The notes below the pieces were generated by a model. It ran no database searches, was not told the DNA's origin, and saw only the letters and a list, made by a program, of their open reading frames with translations. Both the position numbers and the translations under genes were made by a program. Positions 1 through 8,424 of a DNA stretch of 64,000 nucleotides are shown here, piece after piece (the stretch's first letter is position 1; each line of letters begins with the position of its first letter). Source of the stretch: Pseudoduganella armeniaca (lineage in GTDB: Bacteria; Pseudomonadota; Gammaproteobacteria; Burkholderiales; Burkholderiaceae_D); NCBI RefSeq assembly GCF_003028855.1, contig NZ_CP028324.1, positions 5,952,001 to 6,016,000 of the forward strand, in the 5' to 3' direction.

Positions 1-898
1 CGACGAAGCGGGTGATCAGTTCCTTGACCGGGGCGGCCGACAGGATGCGGCTGTGCCCCAGCCCGGAAGTCTGCTCCAGGCGCACGTTCTTCAGGCTGCG
101 CAGCAGCCGCTGCGCCTCGGTCAGCGGCACCACGGGATCGAGTTCGTCGTGCACCACCAGGACGGGAACGTCCATCGCCGCGCCCAGCACGCTGATGTCC
201 CAGTGGCTGACCGGCACGCCGTTCTGCACCAGCAGGCGGTCGTAGATCCGGTCCGTCACCGTGCGCGGCAACTGCTGCTGGTGGCTGTTGGCCCAGCGTT
301 CCAGCACCGTGGACAGCGACACCGGCGCCGCGATCAGCACCAGCCGCTGCACGGCCCGGGCGTGCTCCGGGCTGGCCTTGGCGACGGCCGCCACCGAGGC
401 GATCGATCCGAGCGAGTGGCCGATGATGACCTGCACGTTGCCCAGCGACTTGATGGCGGCGCCGACAGCGGCCACGAAGCGCGTCATCGTGGTCTTGTTG
501 CCGGCCGATTCGCCATGCGCCGGCGCGTCGAACGCCGCCACCTGGAAGCCGAGCGCCAGCAGCGGCTTGACGAAGCCGATCATGCTGCTGCTGTCGGAAC
601 CCCAGCCGTGCACCAGCAGCACGGTGGGGCCGTCGTTCTTCCACAGGTAGCCGCGCCGCACGTCGTCGTTGCCGGCGATGTCGAAGGTCTGCGCGCCCAG
701 CGGCATGCGGAACTCGGTGCGCCCGCCTTTCGAACGCGAGCGTCCGAACGCGTCGGCCGCGATCCGGCCCGCCAGCTTGGGCGCGAGCCGCCCGCCCAGC
801 CGGTAGCCGGCCTGGGCCAGCAGGGCGCCGATGCCGGGCGCCGGAGGTGCCGCAGGCTGTTGCGACAGCCGCGGCGAGGGTGAAGTGATGTCAGTCAT
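1..898 (-). CDS. Alpha/beta hydrolase, probable thioesterase of the desaturase cluster (3' end cut by window)
   Basis: This is a serine hydrolase of the alpha/beta fold, incomplete because it runs off the left edge; 299 residues are visible. The oxyanion segment HGWGSD is at about residues 97-102. The nucleophile elbow GHSLGS puts the catalytic Ser at 162. Asp254 in DELDPVVP and His282 in GLGHSR complete the triad. A proline/alanine-rich N-terminus precedes the fold and no signal peptide is seen. It is the last visible gene of the minus-strand desaturase cluster, 55 bases after the preceding desaturase stop. In polyyne clusters this place is taken by a thioesterase that releases the finished acyl chain from the carrier protein. 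That role is inferred from position and fold, because the substrate cannot be read from sequence. Confidence 0.85.
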   Translation of the reverse strand, partial: MTDITSPSPRLSQQPAAPPAPGIGALLAQAGYRLGGRLAPKLAGRIAADAFGRSRSKGGRTEFRMPLGAQTFDIAGNDDVRRGYLWKNDGPTVLLVHGWGSDSSSMIGFVKPLLALGFQVAAFDAPAHGESAGNKTTMTRFVAAVGAAIKSLGNVQVIIGHSLGSIASVAAVAKASPEHARAVQRLVLIAAPVSLSTVLERWANSHQQQLPRTVTDRIYDRLLVQNGVPVSHWDISVLGAAMDVPVLVVHDELDPVVPLTEAQRLLRSLKNVRLEQTSGLGHSRILSAAPVKELITRFV

Positions 899-953
899 AG
901 CGTCAGGTCCTGCGGTTGCCCGGCACGTTTAAGGATCAAGTATTTGGCATGGA

Positions 954-2054
954 TCAGGTATTCGGCACGGAGGAAGTGGTGCCTGGCACGACCGCGCGCC
1001 GCTCCGCCGAATCCGTGTAGTAGCCCGAATCGAGATCGTAGAAGTGGCAGTTGCGGATGACCCACCACAAATCGCCGAAGCTGAAGTTCTTTTCCCGGAT
1101 CATCCCTGGATACGCCTGCTTCAACGCGATCTGCGCCTTCTGCAGGTTATAGAACGGCACCACCGGCGCCACGTGGTGGGCGGTGTGGATGGTGATGTTG
1201 TGGGTCAGGAACAGCAGCCATTGCGGATAGCGGTAGTCCGTCGTCACCAGCATGCGGCTGGCGTTGGTGCTCCAGTGCTCCGACGTCAGGAACGGGATGT
1301 CGGCCGACGTGTGGTGCATCAGGGTCGTCATGCTGAACCACGTGTGGATCGCGATCCACGGCAGGAAGAACAGCAGGAAGAAGCCCATCAGGCCCGTAAA
1401 GTAGATCAGCGCGCCGAAGTACACGATCGAGGCCAGCACCACGAACGCGATCGAACGCCGCACGTCGCTGCGCATGTCCTTCTTCGGGAAGAAGCTGGGG
1501 CGGAAGCCCGACACGATCCAGTAATTGATCGTACCGGCCCAGAACAGCCACGTGCGCGTGCCCATGTAGACGAAGCGCTGGCCGAGCGACATGCGCTTGT
1601 ACATCTCGCGCGGGATCGGGCGCCAGTCGGTATCCATCTCCAGGCTGTTGGTGTGGAAGTGGTGCAGGTTGTGCACGTGCTTCCACGAATAGAACGGATA
1701 CAACAGCGGCAGCAGCGACAGGTGGCCGATGACGATGTTCAGCGTCTTGTTGCGCGAGAAGGAGTTGTGCCCGCAGTCGTGGGCGATGCAATGCAGCCCC
1801 CAGCCGCCCAACCCGGCGATGACGTACAGGGGCAGGTAGAAGCCCCAGTGCGGCGCATAGGCGACGCCGACGATGGCGCCGATGTACAGCGCATAGCTGA
1901 CGAAGAAGCCCAGCAGGCCGCGCCAGACGCGCGGTTCGAAATACGCTTTCGGAATCGCTTCGGCCAGGCGTTCGCCTTCGAGCGTCTTGCTCTTGTCCAG
2001 GAACGCCTCGAAGTCGGGCCCCGGCGATGATGGGTAGGTTTTTGCGGACGGCAT
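954..2054 (-). CDS. Membrane fatty-acid desaturase (FAD2/DesA-like, possible acetylenase)
   Basis: This 366-residue integral membrane di-iron enzyme inserts double, or possibly triple, bonds into an acyl chain. All three histidine boxes are visible: HDCGH at 92-96, HNLHH at 128-132 and HTAHH near 292. The pattern resembles plant and bacterial delta-12 desaturases, whose family includes acetylenases. Hydrophobic segments lie at about 45-90 and 190-235. A GGGAGA ribosome site precedes the ATG and the gap to the ACP stop is 14 bases, so it is co-transcribed with that gene. The last residues (VPGTTSSVPNT) are encoded by a repeat-like sequence containing GTGCCTGGCAC, so the natural C-terminus may have been replaced. 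Its position after the ACP matches cayE of the caryoynencin cluster. Confidence 0.9.
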   Translation of the reverse strand: MPSAKTYPSSPGPDFEAFLDKSKTLEGERLAEAIPKAYFEPRVWRGLLGFFVSYALYIGAIVGVAYAPHWGFYLPLYVIAGLGGWGLHCIAHDCGHNSFSRNKTLNIVIGHLSLLPLLYPFYSWKHVHNLHHFHTNSLEMDTDWRPIPREMYKRMSLGQRFVYMGTRTWLFWAGTINYWIVSGFRPSFFPKKDMRSDVRRSIAFVVLASIVYFGALIYFTGLMGFFLLFFLPWIAIHTWFSMTTLMHHTSADIPFLTSEHWSTNASRMLVTTDYRYPQWLLFLTHNITIHTAHHVAPVVPFYNLQKAQIALKQAYPGMIREKNFSFGDLWWVIRNCHFYDLDSGYYTDSAERRAVVPGTTSSVPNT

Positions 2055-2068
2055 TGATGTCTCCCAGA

Positions 2069-2401
2069 TTAGGCGGTTGCGTTGAGTCCGAGTTCCGTGG
2101 CCAGGTGAGCGCTCAGCTCATCGATGCTCGGGTGTTCGAACAGCAGCGCCGGCGACAGGCGCTGCTCGACCAGTTTTTCCAGGTCGCCGGATACCTGCAC
2201 CGCGACGATCGAGTCGAGGCCGTACAGTTCGAATTTCTTGGCCGTGTCGATCTCGCTCGGATCGACCTTGACCTGCTTGGCCAGGCGCTTGACCAGCCAT
2301 TGGCGGATCACTTCCTCGCTCAGCGGCTCATTGCTTTCCACTTCCTTCCCGCCCTTGCGGAAGAAGCCGAACAGGCCGCCCGACTTGTTTTCTTGAGACA
2401 T
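2069..2401 (-). CDS. Acyl carrier protein of the desaturase cluster
   Basis: This is a 110-residue stand-alone carrier protein. The phosphopantetheine site is Ser64 in GLDSI, followed by the usual helix and EHPSIDELSAHL near the C-terminus. A Lys/Gly-rich N-terminal extension of about 25 residues (MSQENKSGGLFGFFRKGG) makes it longer than housekeeping AcpP. The ATG at 2401 was chosen because GGAGAA lies just upstream and upstream in-frame residues look non-coding. It sits between two desaturase genes in one transcription unit with an acyl-AMP ligase. It should therefore hold the chain while the desaturases act, as in JamC and polyyne-cluster ACPs; this is inference from context. Confidence 0.9.
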   Translation of the reverse strand: MSQENKSGGLFGFFRKGGKEVESNEPLSEEVIRQWLVKRLAKQVKVDPSEIDTAKKFELYGLDSIVAVQVSGDLEKLVEQRLSPALLFEHPSIDELSAHLATELGLNATA

Positions 2402-2453
2402 GATTTCTCCTGGGTGAATGTGAATCAAATAGTGCTTGTTTATAGTTATTGGG

Positions 2454-3428
2454 TCAGCGCACGCGCTTGCGCATTTTCTCGATCGTCTTCTGGTCCGGCT
2501 CACGCAGGTTCCAGACCACGCCAAGCTTGCCCAGGCCGTACAGCAGCCAGCCGCTCAGGTCGGGCTCCCACCATTTCACGCCGTGCCGGAACGAGCCCGG
2601 GAACGCATGGTGGTTGTTTTGCAGGCCTTCGCCGAACGTCAGGATGGCAACCGTCCAGTTGTTGGCGCTGTTGTCGTCCGTCTTGAACGGTTTGCCGCCG
2701 ATCATGTGGCAGACCGAGCCGACGCACCAGGCCGCCTGGTTGGCCAGGAACACGCGCGCCAGGCCGCCGAACAGGAAGCCGCTCCATGCCGCGTCCCAGG
2801 TGCCGCCGATGGCGCCGCCGATCGCGGCCGGCAAGGCCAGGCCGACCAGGATCCACAGGCCGTAGGTGCGGTGGTAGAAGAACAGCTTGCGGTTGGCCAG
2901 GATGTCCGGCGCGAAGAAGTTCCAGCCCGATACGTCCTTGGCCAGCATCCACGGCATGTGGGCATACCACAGGCCACGCAGGCGGCCCAGCACGCCGCGG
3001 CCATGCAGGTTCGGCGTGTGCGGATCGCCATGCTGGTCGCTGTAGGTATGGTGCCGGCGGTGCGTCGTGACCCAGAACATGATCGGACCCTGGGCCGCCA
3101 TCGAGCCGCAGATCAGCAGCAGGCCTTCGAAGAACGGCGAGGTGTTGAACGTCTTGTGGGCCAGGTAGCGATGGAAGCCCATCGTGATGCCGCCCATGTG
3201 CAGGAAATAGAACACGCCGAACAGCACCATGTCGGTGGTCGACATGCGCCCTTCCAGCGCGCGCTGCACGGCAATCACGAATCCCACCAGCGGGATCAGC
3301 ATCACGGCCAGCGCGGTGACCTGCTTGATGGTGGCGCCGATGCCCGTCAATGGCGCGATGCCCGGTCGCAGGGCGGGACCAGCGGCGCTGGCCGGCTTGG
3401 GCGGTAAAGTCTTGGTTTGCGTAGTCAT
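2454..3428 (-). CDS. Membrane acyl desaturase, delta-9 type, with altered third histidine box
   Basis: This 324-residue membrane desaturase is of the stearoyl-CoA/JamB type. Box 1 is HRYLAH at 86-91 and box 2 is HRRHH at 123-127. Box 3 reads QNNHH at 270-274, with Gln where the usual HxxHH has His. Several hydrophobic stretches (about 35-55, 65-82, 105-120, 190-230) fit a four-helix membrane fold. A GGGGA ribosome site precedes the ATG, and the gap to the upstream desaturase is only 19 bases. It shares the GLARVFL and GGKPF segments with that neighbour, which suggests an old tandem duplication. In polyyne clusters the tandem pair converts single to double or triple bonds on ACP-bound chains. 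Which step this one performs is unknown. Confidence 0.9.
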   Translation of the reverse strand: MTTQTKTLPPKPASAAGPALRPGIAPLTGIGATIKQVTALAVMLIPLVGFVIAVQRALEGRMSTTDMVLFGVFYFLHMGGITMGFHRYLAHKTFNTSPFFEGLLLICGSMAAQGPIMFWVTTHRRHHTYSDQHGDPHTPNLHGRGVLGRLRGLWYAHMPWMLAKDVSGWNFFAPDILANRKLFFYHRTYGLWILVGLALPAAIGGAIGGTWDAAWSGFLFGGLARVFLANQAAWCVGSVCHMIGGKPFKTDDNSANNWTVAILTFGEGLQNNHHAFPGSFRHGVKWWEPDLSGWLLYGLGKLGVVWNLREPDQKTIEKMRKRVR

Positions 3429-3447
3429 GGCGTTTCCCCGACGATGG

Positions 3448-4395
3448 TTATTTATTGATGGTTTCCGGTCCGGCGGACGGTTCGGTGTTCTGGCGCTGGC
3501 GGATGTCCCAGGCCAGGCCGACCAGGCCCAGCGTGCGGATCACCCAGGCGGTCGTGTCGATCTGCCAGAAGTGGTAGTCGTTGTGCGCCAGCGCCGGATT
3601 GGCGTGGTGGTTGTTGTGCCAGCCGCCGCCAGCCGAGACCAGCGCCAGCCAGCCGATGTTGCCGCTGGTGTCGCGCGTCTGGTTCGGCCGCTTGCCGAAC
3701 GTGTGACCGATCGAGTTCACGGCCCAGGTCACCTGATCCAGCAGGAAGACGCGGGCCAGGCCGCCCCACAGCAGGCCGCCCACGGCACCCTCGACGCCGC
3801 TCAGCGCGGCCCCGATCGCGGTGGGGATCGCCAGGCCGAGGAACACCCAGCTCAGGTAGTGCTGGTTGACGAACAACACCACCCGGCTGGCGAACAGGTC
3901 CGGCACGTAGCTGCTCCAGTTGCTGCGCTTGACGGTAAACAGCCAGCCCACGTGGCCGTGCCACAAGGCTTTGAGGCGGCCGCGCCAGCCGGGTGCCAGC
4001 ACCCGTGGCGAGTGCGGATCGCCGTCCTGGTCGGTAAACACGTGGTGCATGCGGTGCGTGGCCGCCCAGAACAGGATCGGGCCCTGCGCCGCCATGCAGC
4101 CGAGGATGCCGATGATGGCCGTCGTTACCGGTCCCGCCTTGAACGAGCGGTGCGAGAAGAAGCGGTGCAGGCCCCCTTCGACGCCGAACGACGTCAGGAA
4201 GTACATGACGCCGAGCAGCACCATGTCCTGCTGCTTCAGGCCGAAATGCAGCGAATACCAGATCGCGGCCACGAAGCCGATGGCGGGTGTCAGCACCGTG
4301 ATGTAGGCCAGGCGGCGGGCACGGCTGTCGCCATCCTTCTGTGCCTGCAGGCTGGCGCCGGTCGCTGCCGCCGTGGGAGTTTTGGTGGTCGTCAC
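3448..4395 (-). CDS. Membrane acyl desaturase, delta-9 type (JamB-like)
   Basis: This 315-residue desaturase has intact boxes: HRFFSH at 77-82, HRMHH at 114-118 and HNNHH at 260-264. A GTG start at 4395 is preferred. AGGAG lies seven bases upstream and overlaps the FAAL stop region, whereas the longer ATG frame would run into the FAAL gene. Only four bases separate the FAAL stop (4400) from this start, so translation is probably coupled. It is the first of two tandem desaturases after the ligase, the position of cayB in the caryoynencin cluster. It is a paralogue of the next gene but keeps the full histidine set, so it is the more canonical catalyst of the pair. Confidence 0.9.
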   Translation of the reverse strand: MTTTKTPTAAATGASLQAQKDGDSRARRLAYITVLTPAIGFVAAIWYSLHFGLKQQDMVLLGVMYFLTSFGVEGGLHRFFSHRSFKAGPVTTAIIGILGCMAAQGPILFWAATHRMHHVFTDQDGDPHSPRVLAPGWRGRLKALWHGHVGWLFTVKRSNWSSYVPDLFASRVVLFVNQHYLSWVFLGLAIPTAIGAALSGVEGAVGGLLWGGLARVFLLDQVTWAVNSIGHTFGKRPNQTRDTSGNIGWLALVSAGGGWHNNHHANPALAHNDYHFWQIDTTAWVIRTLGLVGLAWDIRQRQNTEPSAGPETINK

Positions 4396-4399
4396 TGCT

Positions 4400-6253
4400 T
4401 TACTCCTGTGGCAAGAGGGTGCTGGTGTCCGCCTCGGCGGCCGCCGCTGGCGTGGGCCGCGGCTTGGCGACGGCCAGAGCACCCGCGTTGAAGGCGTCGC
4501 GGCAGGCGCTGCGGCGCACCTTGCCGCTGGTCGTCAGCGGGATCGTCGAGACCGGCGCCAGGTGCACGGTATGCGGTGCCACGCCGTGGCTGAGCGTGAT
4601 GGCGGCGGCGATCGCATCCTCGACGTTTTCCAGGTCCTCGGCATTGAGCTTGGCCGAGCGCAGGATCTCCGCCACCACGACCAGGTGCTCCTTGTCGTCG
4701 CGCGTCACGGCAAAGGCCGCCACGCCGTTGGTGCGGATGGCCGGATGGCAGGCCTGGGCCACCGCCTCGATGTCCTGCGGGTACAGGTTGCGGCCGGCGA
4801 AGATGATGACGTCCTTGATGCGGCCGGTGATGTACAGTTCGTCGTCCATCATGAAGCCCAGGTCGCCCGTGCGCAGGTAGGGACCATCCTGCGGGTCGCC
4901 GGCGAGGTGGGCGCGGAACACCTCGTCGCTGGCTTCCGGCTTGTTCAGGTAGCCTTGCGCCACGCTGGCGCCCTTGAACCAGATCTCGCCCACCGTGCCC
5001 TCCGGCACCGGCTCGCGCGTCTCCGGATCGACGATGACCATCACGTGATCGGTGGCCACCGTGCCGCAGCTGATGATGGCCGTGGCCGGCGCGTCCAGCG
5101 TGGCCGGCGCGATCACGCCGGCGGCCAGCGAGGCCTGGTCCAGCAGGATGCGATGCGGCACGGCGTTGGAATCGGCCTTGCCCGAGATGAACAGCGTGGC
5201 CTCGGCCAGGCCATAGCACGGCACGTAGGCGGTGCTGGAAAAGCCGGCCGGACCGAATTTTTCCGCGAAGCGGTCCAGCGTGGCTTGCCGCACCGGTTCG
5301 GCGCCGCAGAACAGCAGTTTCAGGCTGCTCAGGTCGAGCCCGTCGACCTCCTCGTCCGTGATCGTGTCGACGCACAGGTCGAGCGCGAAATTGGGGCCGA
5401 CCGAGCTGGTGACGCGGTACTTCGACAGGCCTTTCAGCCAGCGCAGCGGACGCTGCACGAAGTGCGCCGGCGTCATCATCACCAGGGTGAAGCCGCTGTA
5501 CACGGACAGCAGCAGCGCGCCCATCAGGCCCATGTCGTGGTACGGCGGCAGCCACGTGAAGCCCACGTGTTTCTCGGCCGTGCCCATGCGGATGTCGAGC
5601 ACGCGGCTGTTGCTGATCAGGTTGCCGGCCGACAGGATCACGCCCTTCGGATCGCCGGTGGAACCGGAGGTGTATTGCAGCAGCGCGGGGAAGTCCGGGT
5701 CGGCATTGGGCGCGCCCTGCGCCACTTCCGGCCGCGCATCGAGCGCCTCGAAGAAGTCGGCACCGGCGAACAGCCATGCCGGCACCTTGCCCTCGGCGGA
5801 CAGCGCCGCGTTCAGGCGCTCTTCGGCCGCGCGCAAGCTGCCCTCGGCGATCACCAGCTCTGCGCCGCAGTCGTTGCAGATGCTGGCGAAGCGCGACACT
5901 GCACGCGTTCCCACCGGCGGGAACGACGGCACCGCCGTGGCGCCCGCCTTGAAGATCGCGAACAGCGCCGTGACGTAGTTCAGGCCCGGCTCCAGCACCA
6001 GCAGCACGCGCGCGCCCGGTGCCAGTTGCTGCCTGAGCTGGTGGGCCAGGCGGGCGGCGCGCTGGTCGAGCTGACGATAGGTCAGGTCGACGACGTCGTC
6101 TTCGCCGTTCCTCAGGAAGCGCATGGCGACCTCGTCCGGCGTCGCCGTGGCGCGCCGGCGCAGGACCGCGTCCATGTCGACGTCCTGTGCATGGACCGCT
6201 GCGGCTGCGGTTGCCGCGATTGCCGCTGTGCTGATGCTCGAGCTGGAAGTCAT
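4400..6253 (-). CDS. Fatty acyl-AMP ligase (FAAL) loading the cluster ACP
   Basis: This 617-residue adenylate-forming enzyme would activate a fatty acid as acyl-AMP and pass it to the cluster ACP. The P-loop-like motif YTSGSTGDPKG is at about 194-204. WLPPYHDMGL, found in FAALs, follows at about 240. YGLAEATL, the TGDLG motif, GRIKDVIIFAGRNLYPQDIE near 500 and the C-terminal TTSGKVRR lysine loop are all present. The WLPPYHDMGL motif together with the RNLYPQDIE signature separates FAAL from acyl-CoA synthetases. ATG 6253 was chosen because GGAG lies seven bases upstream; an ATG four codons earlier overlaps that site. A 233-base gap separates it from the upstream unknown gene, so an internal promoter there is possible. 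It corresponds to CayA or JamA. Confidence 0.9.
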   Translation of the reverse strand: MTSSSSISTAAIAATAAAAVHAQDVDMDAVLRRRATATPDEVAMRFLRNGEDDVVDLTYRQLDQRAARLAHQLRQQLAPGARVLLVLEPGLNYVTALFAIFKAGATAVPSFPPVGTRAVSRFASICNDCGAELVIAEGSLRAAEERLNAALSAEGKVPAWLFAGADFFEALDARPEVAQGAPNADPDFPALLQYTSGSTGDPKGVILSAGNLISNSRVLDIRMGTAEKHVGFTWLPPYHDMGLMGALLLSVYSGFTLVMMTPAHFVQRPLRWLKGLSKYRVTSSVGPNFALDLCVDTITDEEVDGLDLSSLKLLFCGAEPVRQATLDRFAEKFGPAGFSSTAYVPCYGLAEATLFISGKADSNAVPHRILLDQASLAAGVIAPATLDAPATAIISCGTVATDHVMVIVDPETREPVPEGTVGEIWFKGASVAQGYLNKPEASDEVFRAHLAGDPQDGPYLRTGDLGFMMDDELYITGRIKDVIIFAGRNLYPQDIEAVAQACHPAIRTNGVAAFAVTRDDKEHLVVVAEILRSAKLNAEDLENVEDAIAAAITLSHGVAPHTVHLAPVSTIPLTTSGKVRRSACRDAFNAGALAVAKPRPTPAAAAEADTSTLLPQE

Positions 6254-6486
6254 TCGATACTCCATTTTGTGATGTCCGGAAAACGTCGTGCTGCCAGGCG
6301 AGCGGCGACACGCTGCCGCGCCGCTTCCCATGGGAGGCGGTTCACCTTGTACTGCCTTGGTTCGACTGCCGCTGGCCGCGCCTGTTGGCGCATGGCGACC
6401 GCGTGTCGGTCGGCGGCATCGCCGCCGGCACGGTCAACCGTGTCGGCCAGCGTGCCGGGTGCTCGCGTCCACGCCAGCGCCCTGGT

Positions 6487-7308
6487 CTAGGCCTCCGCCC
6501 GTTCGCGCACGGCGGTCTCGTCGGCCGTCTCGAAGTACGACGCATCGAGGAACGGCAGCGTGCGCGCCTTCATCCGTGCCTGGAACACTTCGACGACAGG
6601 CCACGGGCGCATCGCCATGGCCATCAGCTTGACGTGCTGCTGGTCTTTCCAGTGGATGACGTTCGCCACCTCCAGCGGCAGCCCCGCGACCTCGCCCGTC
6701 CACAGGCTCAGCGTGGTGGGCCCCACCGTCAGGCGTGGGCCGCTGGCGCGGCCGCCGTACACCTTGATCGAGTGGCCGCAGATGCGCGCGACGTCGGCCG
6801 CGCCGTTGATCGGCTTGATCGCCACCGGGCTGGTCAGTTGCGCATCGTCGGTCAGCTGGAACGACAGCTTCGGGTCGAGCACTTCATCGGCGGGCACCGG
6901 CGGCAGCGCGGTATCGATACCGGCTGGCAGCACCCAGTGCTCGGCGGCGATCAGGCTGCCGCAGGCTTCGCGCAGCGCATGCCGCACCGGTGCCGGGAAC
7001 GTGGCAAGAAAAATGTCGACCTCGACGCGCTGGCCGAAGCGCCGTGCCACCGTCATGCCGCGGATGCGCCGGTCCTGGATCTGGCCGTGCCATTCGCGCC
7101 CGCCGATGTCCGGACCGCTCCAGCTGTTCGACGGCTCGACCGTGGCAAAGACGCCGCCGGTCGCGGCCGCCAGCTGGTCCACTCGTTGGCGGCCGGCGGT
7201 CTCGCCGAACGTCATCGGGTGGCGCAGGATGACCTCGTCCCTGGCGGTCGTTTCGAGCTCGCGCAGCAACTCGTCGACATAGAGACTGGCGTGTGCTTGG
7301 TGGTTCAT
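6487..7308 (-). CDS. Uncharacterised protein of the desaturase cluster
   Basis: I do not recognise this 273-residue protein. It is soluble, with no signal peptide or membrane helix and no cysteine-rich metal site. Visible stretches include SNSWSGPDIGGREWHGQIQD near 85, a glycine-rich turn VYGGRASGPRL near 195, and VIHWKDQQHVKLMAMAMRPWP near 230. The ATG at 7308 was chosen because it lies 31 bases after the Rieske stop; residues of the longer frame overlap that gene and look like shadow translation. Codon use is strongly GC3-biased, as in neighbours, so it is a real gene. Sitting between the oxygenase and the acyl-AMP ligase it is probably part of the same pathway, perhaps as a tailoring enzyme or binding protein. 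Confidence 0.75.
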   Translation of the reverse strand: MNHQAHASLYVDELLRELETTARDEVILRHPMTFGETAGRQRVDQLAAATGGVFATVEPSNSWSGPDIGGREWHGQIQDRRIRGMTVARRFGQRVEVDIFLATFPAPVRHALREACGSLIAAEHWVLPAGIDTALPPVPADEVLDPKLSFQLTDDAQLTSPVAIKPINGAADVARICGHSIKVYGGRASGPRLTVGPTTLSLWTGEVAGLPLEVANVIHWKDQQHVKLMAMAMRPWPVVEVFQARMKARTLPFLDASYFETADETAVRERAEA

Positions 7309-7339
7309 CGTGTTGGCTCTTTCTGCAAGGGTTGAGGTG

Positions 7340-8344
7340 TCAGACCGTCGCGCGGATGGCCGCGATCGCGCCCATGCGCTCGAGGATGCGCCGCGCCGCA
7401 TAGGCCGGCCGGTCGAGCTGAATGTCGATCATCGGTGCCTTCGGGTCCCAGTTCGCCTGCAGGCTCTCGGCGACGTCCTTGTCTTCCATGACGGTGTTGA
7501 AAACTTCCTTCGCCGTGAACTCCGTGAACATGTGGTTGTCCACGTCGAAGTCGCGGTGCATGCCGACGAACACGTGGCTCGTGGTGTCGGTGGCCGGCGT
7601 GAAGATCGTCGTCGTGTAGACGTGGTAGACCTTGCCGTCTTCGTCGCCGCAGGCATGGGCGCGCGTCTCCACCCGGGTGTTGCCGATCGGCCAGTACAGC
7701 ACTTCCTGCGAACGGTCGATGTACTCCATCTGCAGGATGCGGGTGTACAGCGGCGGCGTCTTTTCGCGGCGCATGTAGCGGCGCACGCGCACCTCGTTTT
7801 CGCCGATCAGGATTTCCGGCGGCGTCTCGACGATGTCGAGCGAGCCCAGCGTCTTCTGGTGCACGAAGGCCGCATGCGAGATGTCGAGGATGTTGTCGAT
7901 CCCGAACAGGTAGTTGCAGTCGATGGTGCAGTAGCTCATCTTGCCCGCCAGCTCGGGCGCCGCGCACACCCAGTGGTTCGGGATCGACGCCTCGTCCGCC
8001 TTGGCCGGATCGCCGGGCCACAGCCAGATCAGGCCATGCTTCTCGACCACGGGGAAGGCGCGCACGCGCGCGTTGATCGGGATCGTGTTCTGGCTCGGGA
8101 TGCTGACGCAAGCGCCCGAGCAGTCGTAGCGCAGGCCGTGATACCAGCACTGCAGTTCGTCGCCCACCAGGCGGCCGCGCGACAGCGGCACCTGGCGGTG
8201 CGCGCAGCGGTCTTCCAGGGCCACGACCTGCTCCGTCGAGGTACGGTACATGACGACTTTCTCGTTCAGGATCGAGCGGGCAAACGGTTCGCGTTTGACT
8301 TCGCCGGACAGGGCTGCTGCATACCATGCGTCTTGGATGTACAT
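7340..8344 (-). CDS. Rieske [2Fe-2S] non-haem iron oxygenase
   Basis: This 334-residue oxygenase of the aromatic-ring-hydroxylating/VanA class hydroxylates or demethylates organic substrates using electrons from a reductase. The Rieske cluster ligands are Cys47-Ala-His49 and Cys66-Trp-Tyr-His69. The mononuclear iron site is seen in DNILDISHAAFVH, with His157 and His162. A GAGGAAAC ribosome site precedes the ATG. No partner ferredoxin or reductase gene is present in the visible cluster, so electrons must come from elsewhere or from genes beyond the left edge. The gap to the upstream desaturase is 80 bases. In this context it may oxidise the unsaturated acyl chain, the job done by a P450 in caryoynencin biosynthesis; that is inference. 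Confidence 0.9.
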   Translation of the reverse strand: MYIQDAWYAAALSGEVKREPFARSILNEKVVMYRTSTEQVVALEDRCAHRQVPLSRGRLVGDELQCWYHGLRYDCSGACVSIPSQNTIPINARVRAFPVVEKHGLIWLWPGDPAKADEASIPNHWVCAAPELAGKMSYCTIDCNYLFGIDNILDISHAAFVHQKTLGSLDIVETPPEILIGENEVRVRRYMRREKTPPLYTRILQMEYIDRSQEVLYWPIGNTRVETRAHACGDEDGKVYHVYTTTIFTPATDTTSHVFVGMHRDFDVDNHMFTEFTAKEVFNTVMEDKDVAESLQANWDPKAPMIDIQLDRPAYAARRILERMGAIAAIRATV

Positions 8345-8424
8345 GTTTCCTCACTTGCCGCGCAGGCGGCGTTCTGCCACGGCCGGGCTGGACCGGCGTG
8401 GCGGCACGTTCAAAAGAGTTGTTG

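Noticed and set aside
6254..6486. Possible small gene or promoter in the 233-base gap before the FAAL gene
   Set aside because: The small frames there lack coding bias and no good -35/-10 pair was found. GC-rich inverted repeats are present but not specific.
4373..6490. 705-codon frame opposite the FAAL gene
   Set aside because: The sense strand has every adenylation motif. The antisense frame has no recognisable domain or ribosome site.
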